Part shown: positions 7,357-15,220 of the stretch, piece by piece | Layout: the number at the start of each line of letters is the position of its first letter | How positions within the stretch are numbered: the stretch's first letter is position 1 | From: Ga0077527 sp021300125 | GTDB taxonomy: Bacteria > Pseudomonadota > Gammaproteobacteria > Burkholderiales > SG8-41 | NCBI GenBank assembly: GCA_046339595.1 | Contig: JBKDUF010000129.1 | Location: forward strand, 1 to 18,618 | Direction: 5' to 3' | DNA length: 18,618 bases | The notes under the pieces: model-generated | What the model saw: only the letters and a program-made list of their open reading frames with translations | What the model was told of the DNA's origin: nothing | Database searches by the model: none | Translations under genes and position numbers: made by a program

Positions 7357-8437
7357 AACTCATTGTTTTTAAATAAGAAATTATTCTTGCCACAGGCAAT
7401 TGCTGCAGGCATTCGCTGGCGCTGTCGACATGACGGTCGCAGCCCTCCTCACCGCAGGGTACGCAAGGCGCGCGGCCCTGTACCAGCTGCACGTTGCCGG
7501 CGCGTTGGTCGCCCACGCGCTGCCAGGGATTGTGGTCCGCGGGATGGCCCTTGGGCCAGGGCCCCCATTTCACCGGATCGGTGGGACCGAACAACGCCAC
7601 CGTCGGCACGCCGGTGGCGGCGGCGATGTGGGTCACCGCGGTGTCGGGACCGACGTAGAACTGCGCGCGCGAGATCAGTACCGCGGTGCCGCCCAGCGTG
7701 AGCCGTCCGGCAGCGTTGATGACCTGGTCGGGGAGTTGCCGTGCGATGGCATCAACACAGGCTTTTTCAGCGGGATCGGGGCTGCCGGTCAGCGCAACGC
7801 GAACGCCGTTGTCGAGGAACCAGCGCGCGAGCGTGATCCAGCCGTCCTCGCGCCATTGTTTGTAGCGGAACCTGGGCCAGGGATGCAGTACCGCGAGCGC
7901 GGTGCAGGGCCCTTTGAGCAGCGCATCAACGGCTGCGCGGTCGCTGTCCTGCCAGCACACGGCCACATCGGTCACGGCAGCGATCCCCAGCGCATCGGCG
8001 AGCGCCAGATGGTTGCGCAGGGTATGCGTGTGGTCGGGATCGAAGCGCACCCAGTGACCGAGGAAACGCTGCTTCCAGTGCTGGTCCGGCCGGTCGAGCA
8101 GCAGACCGATGCGTTGCCGGCCGGCAAGCCAGGCATACAGCGTCGGCCGGTCGCTGGGCACCAGCGACAGCGCGAGATCGAATCGGCGCAGCAACCGGCC
8201 GATCATGGCGAGATGGGCGGCAATGCCCGGCCGTTCAGCCACCGTGTGGATTGCATCGAGGTCGGGATTGCCGGAGAGCACGCCCTGGGTTCCGGCAAAC
8301 ACCAGCGCTTCGATGCGCGCACCAGGCCACGCGCTTTTCAGCGACCGGATCAGCGGTGTGGCCAGCAGCACGTCGCCGATGCGGCGGGTGACGATGACCA
8401 GCACGCGCCGCGGCGGCGCCTGCAGCGCGAAGGTCAT
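7340..8437 (-). CDS. Glycosyltransferase family 9 (heptosyltransferase-like)
   Basis: A 365-residue cytoplasmic GT-B enzyme. The chosen ATG (8437) overlaps the upstream stop as ATGA; the open frame continues upstream only as a shadow. The N-terminus has RRIGDVLLATPLIRSLK, with Asp22 at the position of the catalytic Asp of WaaC/WaaF. The C-terminal half has the family signature GPDTAVTHIAAATGVPTVALFGPTDP (263-288, split here by description), expected to bind the ADP-heptose or other nucleotide-sugar. A Cys cluster follows (C325, C328, C333, C343), common in this family. It likely adds heptose or a related sugar to the LPS core; whether it is WaaC, WaaF or WaaQ-like cannot be decided by eye. 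The last ~20 codons are strikingly AT-rich compared with the rest. Confidence 0.87.
   Translation of the reverse strand: MTFALQAPPRRVLVIVTRRIGDVLLATPLIRSLKSAWPGARIEALVFAGTQGVLSGNPDLDAIHTVAERPGIAAHLAMIGRLLRRFDLALSLVPSDRPTLYAWLAGRQRIGLLLDRPDQHWKQRFLGHWVRFDPDHTHTLRNHLALADALGIAAVTDVAVCWQDSDRAAVDALLKGPCTALAVLHPWPRFRYKQWREDGWITLARWFLDNGVRVALTGSPDPAEKACVDAIARQLPDQVINAAGRLTLGGTAVLISRAQFYVGPDTAVTHIAAATGVPTVALFGPTDPVKWGPWPKGHPADHNPWQRVGDQRAGNVQLVQGRAPCVPCGEEGCDRHVDSASECLQQLPVARIISYLKTMSYETTR
7351..7390. other. AT-rich island at the GT9/methyltransferase junction
   Basis: Only 8 of these 40 bases are G or C, in a window that is otherwise GC-rich. The stretch covers the last codons of the GT9 gene and the start codon of the following methyltransferase gene. 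On the - strand a TTGCCT (7399-7394) and a TATTTA (7375-7370) stand 18 bases apart, a poor match to a sigma-70 promoter. I would not call a promoter on this alone. Confidence 0.5.
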
Positions 8438-9246
8438 GAGTACTGGTCGAGGCCGCGTTCGGCCACGGTGCGCGGGGAGGCCAGCAGCGCATCGAGGCGG
8501 CGCTGGTTCTCGGGCAGGCGACTGCGGTCGTTTTCGCGGTGCCACAGATGAAACAGCGGCGTCGCGAAGCGCGCGCTCTTGTGCCGGATGCCGGCATTGA
8601 TCAGGCGAATGACCAGGTCGGAATCCTCCAGCCCCCAGCCGGAGTACGCCTCGTCAAAGCCGTTGACGCGGACCAGATCATCGCGCCAGGCCGCGAGGTT
8701 GCAGGACTTGATGCCTTCCCACTGCCGCGGCTTGCGGCGGCGAAAATCCCCGTCGGGAAGGCGCAGCAGCGGCAGCAGGCGGTTGATGTCGCGTTTAAGC
8801 CAGGCGAGCAGCCATTGTCCCTTGCCCCAGGCATGCAGCGGCAGGCGCTCGGCCAGCGCTCGCCGGGTGAAGGTTTCCGAAAGCAGCACGCGGTTGCCGC
8901 CAAGGAACCAGCCTCGTTCGGCCAGCGCGAGGTGGCGGCGCACGAAATCCGGCGGCGGCACGCAGTCGCCGTCGATGAAGATGATGTAGTCGGCCGTGGT
9001 GGCCGCGAGCGCGCGGTTGCGCGCGGCCCCGGGGCGGAAGCCGAGGTCTTCCTGCCAGATATGGCGCAGTGCAAAGGGTGCGCGACGGGCTTCGGACTCG
9101 ACCAGGGTGCGCGTGTCGTCGGTGGAGCCGTCGTCGGCGATCAGCACCTCGTAGCCGCCGCTATCCTGCGCACGCAGGCCTTCGATCACCGCGGCCAGCG
9201 CGTCGGGGCGGTTGTAGGTGGTGGCAATGACGGCGGCGGAGGTCAC
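8434..9246 (-). CDS. Family 2 glycosyltransferase with Glyco_transf_7C-like end
   Basis: A 270-residue GT-A enzyme starting with GTG, overlapping the upstream stop as GTGA. It opens with SAAVIATTYNRPDAL, the usual GT2 entry, then ADDGSTDD (37-44) for nucleotide binding and IDGD (91-94) as the metal-binding DxD-type motif. Near residues 202-210 it has GWGLEDSDL, the W-G-x-E-D-x-D motif of the galactosyltransferase-like C-terminal domain, where the acidic residue usually acts as base. It is predicted to transfer a hexose or HexNAc to the LPS core or O-unit on the cytoplasmic face. The donor is unknown. Its position between the KdtX-like and GT9 genes favours a role in core oligosaccharide assembly. 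Confidence 0.87.
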   Translation of the reverse strand: MTSAAVIATTYNRPDALAAVIEGLRAQDSGGYEVLIADDGSTDDTRTLVESEARRAPFALRHIWQEDLGFRPGAARNRALAATTADYIIFIDGDCVPPPDFVRRHLALAERGWFLGGNRVLLSETFTRRALAERLPLHAWGKGQWLLAWLKRDINRLLPLLRLPDGDFRRRKPRQWEGIKSCNLAAWRDDLVRVNGFDEAYSGWGLEDSDLVIRLINAGIRHKSARFATPLFHLWHRENDRSRLPENQRRLDALLASPRTVAERGLDQYS

Positions 9247-10007
9247 GGCTTGTTTTTTCGGGATTGCTCGCCGAGCAGCATCAGCTTGAGGTAGCGGTAA
9301 TACGACCCTTCGCCGTTGGCCACGGCGAGCATGAAGCCTTCGCGACCGTCGAGGAGCCCGAGGCGCAGGAAATAAGTGCGAAAGAAGGCCCAGCCGCCAT
9401 GCAGCAGCGCCGTCCAGATCGAGGCGCGGCGGCCGTTGCGGTGGAACATTTTTGCCGAGGAGCTGGAGTAGAGGTTCATCTTGCCGATCATCTGGTCGAG
9501 GTCGGTGATGGCCTCGTGCATGATCGGCTGGCGCAGCTTGCCGGTGCTGCCCTGGATGATCAGCCGGTCATGGGTGTGATCCTCCGAAAAGCGCGAGGCA
9601 TCGCGGCGGAACAGCCGCACCACGTGGTCGGGCCACCAGCCGGAGTGCTTCATGAAGCGGCCGCAGAAGCTTGAGCGGCGCGGTATCGCATAGGCCGCGT
9701 GTTTGCCCGGTGAAGCCAGGATGGACTGCACTTCCGCGTGCAGCTCGGCCGGCATCCATTCGTCGGAATCGAGCGACACGATCCAAATGCCCTGTGCCTT
9801 GTCCAGCGCGCGGTTTTTCTGCGGGCCATGGCCGGGGAAGTCCGGCGTGCGGTAAAAGCGCGCCCCGAGTTCCGTGCAGATCGCCTCGGTGGCATCGGTG
9901 CTGCCGGAATCAACGACGATGATTTCGTCGGCCCAGGCCACGGATTCGAGGCAGCGGCGGATCGTCGGCTCGGCGTTCTTGGTGATGATGATGGCGGAGA
10001 CGTTCAT
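9243..10007 (-). CDS. waaE: KdtX/WaaE-like core glucosyltransferase (GT2)
   Basis: A 254-residue GT2 protein. ATG at 10007 overlaps the stop of the ligase gene as ATGA; the frame upstream of it is only a shadow. The sequence fits the WaaE/KdtX family over its whole length: VSAIIITKNAEPTIRRCL, VVDSGSTDAT (31-40), FPGHGPQKNRALD, SLDSDEWMP (78-86), HSGWWPDHVVRLFRR (from 121) and FFRTYFLRLGLLDGREGF near 208-225. In Klebsiella and Serratia WaaE adds a beta-1,4-glucose to the first heptose of the inner core. The same family also includes enzymes of unknown acceptor, so the exact linkage is not certain. The neighbours, a ligase upstream and core-type transferases downstream, agree with an LPS core role. 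Confidence 0.85.
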   Translation of the reverse strand: MNVSAIIITKNAEPTIRRCLESVAWADEIIVVDSGSTDATEAICTELGARFYRTPDFPGHGPQKNRALDKAQGIWIVSLDSDEWMPAELHAEVQSILASPGKHAAYAIPRRSSFCGRFMKHSGWWPDHVVRLFRRDASRFSEDHTHDRLIIQGSTGKLRQPIMHEAITDLDQMIGKMNLYSSSSAKMFHRNGRRASIWTALLHGGWAFFRTYFLRLGLLDGREGFMLAVANGEGSYYRYLKLMLLGEQSRKNKP

Positions 10008-11230
10008 GCGGGTTTCCCGGGTCCGGGATCGCGGCGATAGCCGGCGAACAGCAGGCCGCTCATCCAGGCGAAGAACAGGCCTTCCGCGTGGTCGAGCAGG
10101 AAGGAGTTGAACAGGCAGCCGATGGCCATGGCGATGACCAGCCCCCGGGCAAGGCCTGTTTCCATCGCGGTGGGCAGCCGGGTTGCGCAGCGCCATGACA
10201 CGATCAACAGGGCGAGCATCGCCACCAGGCCGACCAGGCCGGTCTGTGCAGTGATCATCAGGTATTCGTTGTGCGGATTCACGGTCGGCAGCATGTCGGT
10301 GCCGGCCACCTGTTTGGCATAGGCAGCAGCGAAGCCGCCGGTGCCTACACCCAGCAGCGGGCGCTCAGCGATGATGGATGCAGCATTGCCGAAGAATTCG
10401 AGGCGCAAACCCGAGGATGAGTGGCGCTGGCCGACGCCGGGTTGCCACTGGGTGATTTCCTGTTTGAACACTTCAGCACGGGTCGAGATCGGGCCCGGAA
10501 TGACCAGCAGGACGGCAGCCATGACAGGTGCTGAGACCACAGCAGCGAGACGCATGCGAGGCGGCAGGTGCGAGATGGCCAGACTGAGTGCCAGGGCACC
10601 GAGCACCAGCTGGCCTGTTGCACCCTCCACCATGAGCAGCACGTTACAGGCCGCGAGCAGGGCAAGCGTGCCCCAGATAAGACGGATTCGATGTCCGGCA
10701 GCGTCAGTGAATGCGAACCAAGCAAAGACGAGGGCTCCAAAAGCCATCAGGAAATTGTGTGTGATGCGAAATTTGAAGACAACTGGTGATTGGGTGCTGC
10801 CTGCAATGAGGTCTCCCTGGGGCAACTGGCCCGCCTTAACCAGGAACGACAGCATCAGGATCAGTGCGCTCATGCCCGCGAACGCCATCAGGCCCAGACG
10901 TCGTGTTTTACTGTCACGGAAGTAATGCAGGAACAGCGGGATAAACGCCAGGTCGAGATATTTCAGTGCTGTTTTGTAGGCCGCGGCGCTTTCGGACCAT
11001 CCCAGACCGGCAGCAATCACTGCCGCCAGCAGCAGGGCCAGCCGGGCGACCGGATTGCCGCGAAGCACGGCCCATTTGTCACCCCAAGATCCGCCGGCGA
11101 TCCAGCACAGCAGCACGACCAGCAACAAGACATTATCCAGAAATACGGAAAACGGGATTGCTGCGCCGAGCGCGATTGCCGCTGCGAGTCCACCCTGTTC
11201 GAACCTCACGGCGATGAGGCCCGGATTCAT
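10004..11230 (-). CDS. waaL: O-antigen ligase / Wzy_C-family membrane protein (WaaL-like)
   Basis: A 408-residue protein with about ten or more hydrophobic segments. I place the start at ATG 11230, which overlaps the WbpM-like stop as ATGA; a TTG 30 bases upstream is less likely. The Wzy_C signature is in the C-terminal half: RPLLGVGTGGFAAAYAKQ (290-307) and NPHNEYLMITAQTGLVG (318-334), with His320 matching the conserved histidine of ligases. RITHNF with His158 lies in the middle. A polar stretch of about 250-290, between two hydrophobic regions, would be the large periplasmic loop. WaaL transfers the finished O-chain from undecaprenyl diphosphate to lipid A-core in the periplasm. Wzy polymerases share the domain, so polymerase function is the main alternative; the core glycosyltransferases directly downstream favour ligase. 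Confidence 0.78.
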   Translation of the reverse strand: MNPGLIAVRFEQGGLAAAIALGAAIPFSVFLDNVLLLVVLLCWIAGGSWGDKWAVLRGNPVARLALLLAAVIAAGLGWSESAAAYKTALKYLDLAFIPLFLHYFRDSKTRRLGLMAFAGMSALILMLSFLVKAGQLPQGDLIAGSTQSPVVFKFRITHNFLMAFGALVFAWFAFTDAAGHRIRLIWGTLALLAACNVLLMVEGATGQLVLGALALSLAISHLPPRMRLAAVVSAPVMAAVLLVIPGPISTRAEVFKQEITQWQPGVGQRHSSSGLRLEFFGNAASIIAERPLLGVGTGGFAAAYAKQVAGTDMLPTVNPHNEYLMITAQTGLVGLVAMLALLIVSWRCATRLPTAMETGLARGLVIAMAIGCLFNSFLLDHAEGLFFAWMSGLLFAGYRRDPGPGKPA

Positions 11231-13056
11231 CCCTGGTATGCCTGATATTCCGGAATCCAAGAGACGAGCGTGCGCTTGACCTCGGCGGCATCAGCGGGGT
11301 GCGCTCCATTGATCCATTGAGCAACATCGCCGGGCAAGCCCGCATTCGGCATCCGGGCCTTTGCAACCCGCAGCTTGGGATGCGGTGTGGGCAGGGAGTT
11401 TTCATCCGCGGCCAGCACCTCCTCGTAGAGTTTTTCCCCGGGACGCAGTCCGGTAAAGACGATGCGGATCTCGTCCTCGCTGAACCCTGACAGGCGGATG
11501 AGGTCGCGCGCGAGGTCGGCAATGCGGACCGGGTCGCCCATATCAAGCACGAAGATCTCGCCGCCCCGGCCCATCAGGCCCGCCTGCATCACCAATTGCA
11601 CTGCCTCAGGGATGGACATGAAAAAGCGGGTGATCTCGGGATGAGTCACCGTGACCGGACCACCGGCGGCAATCTGCTTGCGAAACAGGGGAATCACGCT
11701 GCCGGTGGAGCCGAGCACGTTGCCGAAGCGCACGGTGATGAAGCGGGTGCCCCGCTCGGGCTGCAAAGCCTGGCACAGCAGCTCGGCAAGGCGCTTGGTT
11801 GCCCCCATCACATTGGTCGGGTTGACCGCCTTGTCTGTCGAAACCAGCACGAATTTTTCCACGCCTGAGGCAATTGCAGCTTCGGCGACGGTTCGCGTGC
11901 CGAGGACATTGTTGAGTACCGCCTGCCAGGCGTTGTCTTCCTCCATCAGCGGCACATGTTTGTAGGCGGCAGCGTGGAAAATTACCGAAGGTTGCTCGGT
12001 TTGGAGCAGTGTGCGCACACGAGCGGAGTCCTTGACATCGCCGATGACGCTTTTGATCGGCAGGTCGGGGAAGGCCAGGCTGAATTCCTGCTCGATGCTG
12101 TAGAGCGCGAACTCACTCATTTCGAACAGCACGATGCGGTGTGGACGATAACGAGCGATCTGGCGGCAGAGCTCGGCACCGATTGAGCCCCCGGCGCCGG
12201 TAACCATCACCACGCGATCACTGAGCCAACTGCGAAGACCCGAGGTGTCGAGTTGGACCGGGTCGCGGCCGAGCAGATCGTCGAGCTCGACCTTGCGTAT
12301 CTGGGATACCGTGACGCGGCCGCTGGCGAGATCGTCGAAAGACGGCACGGTCAGTGCCTGTAGTCCTGAGGCCCGTGCCGCTTCGAGTGCGCGCCGCCGG
12401 GCGTGGTGGTCGGCTTCGGGCATGGCAATGATGGCGCGCTGAGCCTGCAGCACCGGTTGCAGCGCCGGCAGCTCGGCGATGGCGCCGTGCACGGTGATGC
12501 CGTGCAGCTGGCGGCCGCGATGGCTGGGGTTGTCGTCAAAGACGCCGATCACCCGCCATTGCGTGCTGCGCGCCAGATCCTTGATCAGGTTCGCTGCCGT
12601 TTCGGCGGAACCCAGTACCACCACAGGTTCTCGTTCGTTCGTCACAGGCAAGGCGAGGCGGCGTTCCTTCCAGGCCCGGTAAGCGAGACGGCTGCCGCCC
12701 ATCAGCATGACCAGAAGCAGCGGGCTCATCACCAGCACGGAACGCGGCACCGGCAGCTGCAGCATGAACAGCATGGCCGGTACCGCGAGCGAGCCGGCAC
12801 CGACAGCCAGCACGATGCGCTGCACGTCAGGCAGGCTGGCATAGCGCCAGATGCCGCGATAAAGTCCGGCCCCGTAAAACACCGCGCCGTAGAGCGGCAC
12901 TACCCAGGGCAGCGACAGCAAGGCCTGCTCGTCATAAGGCTCGGGCAGCTCGAGGTTGAAGCGCAGCCAGAATGCGATCAGCCAGGCAGCAACGACAGCG
13001 AGCAGGTCATGTACTACTGCGAGCAGTGTACGAACATTAGATTTCAGCGGGAGCAT
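11227..13056 (-). CDS. wbpM: WbpM/CapD-like membrane UDP-HexNAc 4,6-dehydratase
   Basis: A 609-residue protein of the usual WbpM length. Residues 1-130 hold four membrane segments, 144-215 a first nucleotide-binding fold starting VVVLGSAETAANLI, and from about 282 the catalytic extended-SDR domain with VTGAGGSIGAEL (285-296). HAAAYKHVPLME (361-372), STDKAVNPTNVMGATK (406-421) and RFGNVLGSTGSVIPLF complete the family pattern. As in WbpM, the active-site Tyr of YxxxK is replaced by Met (Met417, Lys421). The reaction converts UDP-GlcNAc to UDP-4-keto-6-deoxy-GlcNAc, the precursor of QuiNAc and D-FucNAc. The start ATG has a good ribosome site and lies 20 bases inside the preceding gene. It probably works with the WbpL-like and WbpV-like genes nearby. 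Confidence 0.92.
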   Translation of the reverse strand: MLPLKSNVRTLLAVVHDLLAVVAAWLIAFWLRFNLELPEPYDEQALLSLPWVVPLYGAVFYGAGLYRGIWRYASLPDVQRIVLAVGAGSLAVPAMLFMLQLPVPRSVLVMSPLLLVMLMGGSRLAYRAWKERRLALPVTNEREPVVVLGSAETAANLIKDLARSTQWRVIGVFDDNPSHRGRQLHGITVHGAIAELPALQPVLQAQRAIIAMPEADHHARRRALEAARASGLQALTVPSFDDLASGRVTVSQIRKVELDDLLGRDPVQLDTSGLRSWLSDRVVMVTGAGGSIGAELCRQIARYRPHRIVLFEMSEFALYSIEQEFSLAFPDLPIKSVIGDVKDSARVRTLLQTEQPSVIFHAAAYKHVPLMEEDNAWQAVLNNVLGTRTVAEAAIASGVEKFVLVSTDKAVNPTNVMGATKRLAELLCQALQPERGTRFITVRFGNVLGSTGSVIPLFRKQIAAGGPVTVTHPEITRFFMSIPEAVQLVMQAGLMGRGGEIFVLDMGDPVRIADLARDLIRLSGFSEDEIRIVFTGLRPGEKLYEEVLAADENSLPTPHPKLRVAKARMPNAGLPGDVAQWINGAHPADAAEVKRTLVSWIPEYQAYQG

Positions 13057-14023
13057 GGCTTTTCTTCCAGCGAATCTCGACCAGCAAGATCAGCGTGGCA
13101 TAAAGGGTCGCAAGGAGCAGCAGGAACAGCAACTGGACAGTCCCCGTGGAATTCATGGCAGCCAATGCCGCAAAGCCCGAAATGATCATGAGTGCGTATT
13201 CGGCCAGCGCTGTATTGCGGTGGCCCAGACCCATGCGTACCAGTTTTTGATAATAGTGATCGCGGTGGGCTTGTGAAACAGGGGCGCCGGTGAGGAATCT
13301 TTTTGCCAGCGTGAGACTCGAATCGACGATGAATGGCGAGAACACAAGAACCGGAAACCACCATGGCCAAAGCCCCTCGATCCAGCCCGAGAGTCCGAAA
13401 GCTGCGGCGAAAAATCCCAGCGTGACCGAGCCCACATCGCCCATGAAAATGCGCGCAGGATGAAAATTGAACAGCAGAAACGCGAATCCCGCCGCGGAAA
13501 TGCTGACATTCAGCAGCGCGAATGGCAAATCACCGGCCATCCATGCTGCAAAGGCAAGGAAAGCGAAGCCCAAGACGGCCATCCCGCCGGCAAGGCCGTC
13601 CGAACCGTCCATGAAATTGTACAGGTTGGCCATCCAGCCCATCGCCAATATCGAGATGGCAGTGATTCCTGGGCCATGGCTTTTCAAGAGAACGGCGAAG
13701 CAAAAAATCGCGGCGGCACAAAGATGGACCGCAAGGCGAAGCCGCGCGGGCAAGGGCCTGAAATCATCGGCAAGGGATACCGCAATCACCATGATTGCAG
13801 AGATCCAAAAGGCCGCGTGAAGCGGGTATGCAATCAGCGCAGCTGCGCTGATGGACCCTGCGATAATGCCAAGCCCGCCGCCGCGCGGGACAGGTTTTTT
13901 ATGCAGGGAGCGCTCGTTGGGAATGTCGATGGGTAATTGCGGTGTGGGGCGCATGACAATGCCCCAGACCAGGATCAGCGAAACCGCAAAAGACAGTAGC
14001 GGAATGAATTCGATGCTGTTCAT
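13037..14023 (-). CDS. wbpL: WbpL/WecA-like undecaprenyl-phosphate sugar-1-phosphate transferase
   Basis: A 328-residue polytopic protein of the MraY/WecA family (GT4-type, PNPT). Diagnostic blocks are in order: PNERSLHKKPVPRGGGLG (35-52), SLADD (83-87) with the Asp pair, NLYNFMDGSDGLAGG (133-147), FMGDVGS (193-199) and AHRDHYYQKL (252-261), the HxxHxYQ-like loop. It starts O-unit synthesis by moving a sugar-1-phosphate from a UDP-sugar to undecaprenyl phosphate at the inner membrane. The HKKPVPRGGG and DGSDG forms, and the adjacent WbpM-like gene, favour the WbpL/WreU branch that uses UDP-D-FucNAc or UDP-QuiNAc rather than GlcNAc. A 52-base gap with no clear ribosome site separates it from the 2-epimerase gene upstream. 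Base composition is visibly lower in GC than in the core genes. Confidence 0.9.
   Translation of the reverse strand: MNSIEFIPLLSFAVSLILVWGIVMRPTPQLPIDIPNERSLHKKPVPRGGGLGIIAGSISAAALIAYPLHAAFWISAIMVIAVSLADDFRPLPARLRLAVHLCAAAIFCFAVLLKSHGPGITAISILAMGWMANLYNFMDGSDGLAGGMAVLGFAFLAFAAWMAGDLPFALLNVSISAAGFAFLLFNFHPARIFMGDVGSVTLGFFAAAFGLSGWIEGLWPWWFPVLVFSPFIVDSSLTLAKRFLTGAPVSQAHRDHYYQKLVRMGLGHRNTALAEYALMIISGFAALAAMNSTGTVQLLFLLLLATLYATLILLVEIRWKKSHAPAEI
13063..13068 (-). promoter_or_regulatory. Ribosome binding site of the wbpM-like gene
   Basis: GGAAGA on the - strand stands 6 bases before the ATG at 13056, inside the 3' end of the preceding gene. It supports this start over later candidates. Confidence 0.55.
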
Positions 14024-14075
14024 CTACGGTGACTGGATTCCGGGTCTGCCCGATTGCCCCCGCCGGGCCGCTTGA

Positions 14076-15158
14076 TCAGAAGAAATTCGTGATTCTGCTG
14101 CGAATCACGTTGACGACCACGGTCGACGGCTCGAAATCCTCTTCCAGGTCGTATTTGCCCGACCACTTGTTTCTGGTGGCCGTCTCTACCGCGGCTGCGA
14201 TGTTATGAGCGTCCATGCCGGCGACGATGTGTGCCCCGCCTTCCACCGTTTCCGGCCTTTCGGTGGTCATACGCAGGCTGACACAGGGGATCTTGTAAAA
14301 ATAGGCCTCTTCCGGCGCGGTTCCGGAGTCGGACAGAATGCAGAAACTCCCCTGCATCAGGCGGTTGAAGTCGTAGAAGCCGAGCGGCGCCATGACCCTG
14401 ACGCCCTTGGGCAGTCGGGTGTTGCCGATCTTGCTGCGGGTCCGGGGGTGCATCGGATAAATGACTTCTTTCTTGAATTTCCGGTAAAGCTCGCCCAGCG
14501 CCTGGATGATTGCGTCCCTGTGCACGGGGTTGTCCACGTTTTCACTGCGGTGCGCGGTGACGATGAAGTAGTCCTTCGGCGCAAGGCCGAGTTTCTTCAG
14601 GATGTTGCTTTTCCTGATCTGCGGCATGAAGGCGCGCATCACTTCAAACGTGGGGTTGCCTGTGATGAAAATTTTCGACGGGTGGATGTTTTCCCGCATC
14701 AGGTTTTCGCGGTGGTATTGGTTGAACGGAAGCAGGTAATCGCTCATGTGGTCGATCAGGATGCGGTTACGCTGCTCGGGCATGCGTTTGTCCCAGGCGC
14801 GCAGGCCGGCTTCCATGTGAAAGACCTTGATGCCGCGGTAGGAGGCTGGCATCACCGAAAGACCGCTGTAAGTGTCGCCAAGGATCAGCAGGGCGTCGGG
14901 CTTGATCTTGGCCATCAGCGCGTCGGATTTGGCAACCACATCCGCCACTTCCTTGCCGTAGCTGCTGGTGTCGATACCGAGTTCGTAATCGGGCTTGCGC
15001 AGCTTCAGGTCGCGGAAGAAAAAGTCCTTGAGTTCAGGTGTGAAGTTCTGTCCTGTGTGCACCATGATGTGCTCGAAATTGAGTTCGTCGAGCTTGTTCA
15101 GGGTGGACCACATCTTGATCATTTCAGGACGGGTTCCGAAAATTGACAGCACTTTCAT
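14076..15158 (-). CDS. UDP-HexNAc 2-epimerase, FnlC/WbjD/CapG type
   Basis: A 360-residue GT-B-fold epimerase with GTRPE (8-12), HTGQN (34-38), GDTYS (94-98, Asp95), HMEAGLR (114-120, Glu116), PEQRNR (127-132, Glu128), TAHRSEN (201-207, His203), MHPRT (236-240), SDSGT (276-280) and TTERPETVE (298-306), so the catalytic residues known from WecB are all present. FFRDLKLRKPDYELG (47-61) resembles the FnlC/WbjD/CapG subgroup, which inverts C2 of UDP-2-acetamido-2,6-dideoxy-L-talose to give UDP-L-FucNAc, more than the WecB subgroup that makes UDP-ManNAc; I am less sure of the subgroup than of the family. It follows a 21-codon open frame by an ATGA overlap. GC is clearly lower than in the flanking core genes (29 of 60 in 14641-14700). 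Confidence 0.85.
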   Translation of the reverse strand: MKVLSIFGTRPEMIKMWSTLNKLDELNFEHIMVHTGQNFTPELKDFFFRDLKLRKPDYELGIDTSSYGKEVADVVAKSDALMAKIKPDALLILGDTYSGLSVMPASYRGIKVFHMEAGLRAWDKRMPEQRNRILIDHMSDYLLPFNQYHRENLMRENIHPSKIFITGNPTFEVMRAFMPQIRKSNILKKLGLAPKDYFIVTAHRSENVDNPVHRDAIIQALGELYRKFKKEVIYPMHPRTRSKIGNTRLPKGVRVMAPLGFYDFNRLMQGSFCILSDSGTAPEEAYFYKIPCVSLRMTTERPETVEGGAHIVAGMDAHNIAAAVETATRNKWSGKYDLEEDFEPSTVVVNVIRSRITNFF

Positions 15159-15220
15159 GATGTACTCTCTGCAGTCGTGAATTGTGGGGTCGAGGATTGT
15201 TCGGCGTTGAAGCGGATCAT
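15155..15220 (-). CDS. 21-codon small open frame linking two genes by ATGA overlaps
   Basis: ATG at 15220 overlaps the stop of the C-methyltransferase gene (ATGA, 15220-15217), and its TGA overlaps the start of the 2-epimerase gene (ATGA, 15158-15155). The 21-residue product begins MIRFNAEQ and ends AESTS; it is polar, rich in Ser and Thr, with no membrane segment or recognisable motif. It fills the whole gap between the two genes. It could be a coupling peptide that carries ribosomes to the epimerase start, the scar of a deleted gene, or chance. I do not recognise a function and cannot show that it is translated. Confidence 0.35.
   Translation of the reverse strand: MIRFNAEQSSTPQFTTAESTS
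15165..15170 (-). promoter_or_regulatory. Ribosome binding site of the 2-epimerase gene
   Basis: AGAGAG on the - strand stands 6 bases before the ATG at 15158. It lies inside the 21-codon open frame, whose translation would cover it. Confidence 0.45.

Noticed and set aside
7387..7399. Small inverted repeat TTGCC-ACA-GGCAA near the end of the GT9 gene as a terminator
   Set aside because: Five-base arms, inside a coding region, with no clean T run after it on the - strand.
8438..8545. Upstream extension of the GT9 gene by 36 codons
   Set aside because: Arg/Pro-rich, runs over the GT2 gene, and the ATG at 8437 has an ATGA overlap and fits the family start.
10008..10196. Upstream extension of the KdtX/WaaE-like gene by 63 codons
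   Set aside because: It is a shadow of the ligase gene; ATG 10007 with ATGA overlap gives the normal family N-terminus.
14024..14075. 52-base gap between the 2-epimerase and initiating-transferase genes searched for a promoter, terminator or small gene
   Set aside because: Only a very short CCCG/CGGG pairing is visible and no promoter-like boxes or small frame joined at both ends were found.
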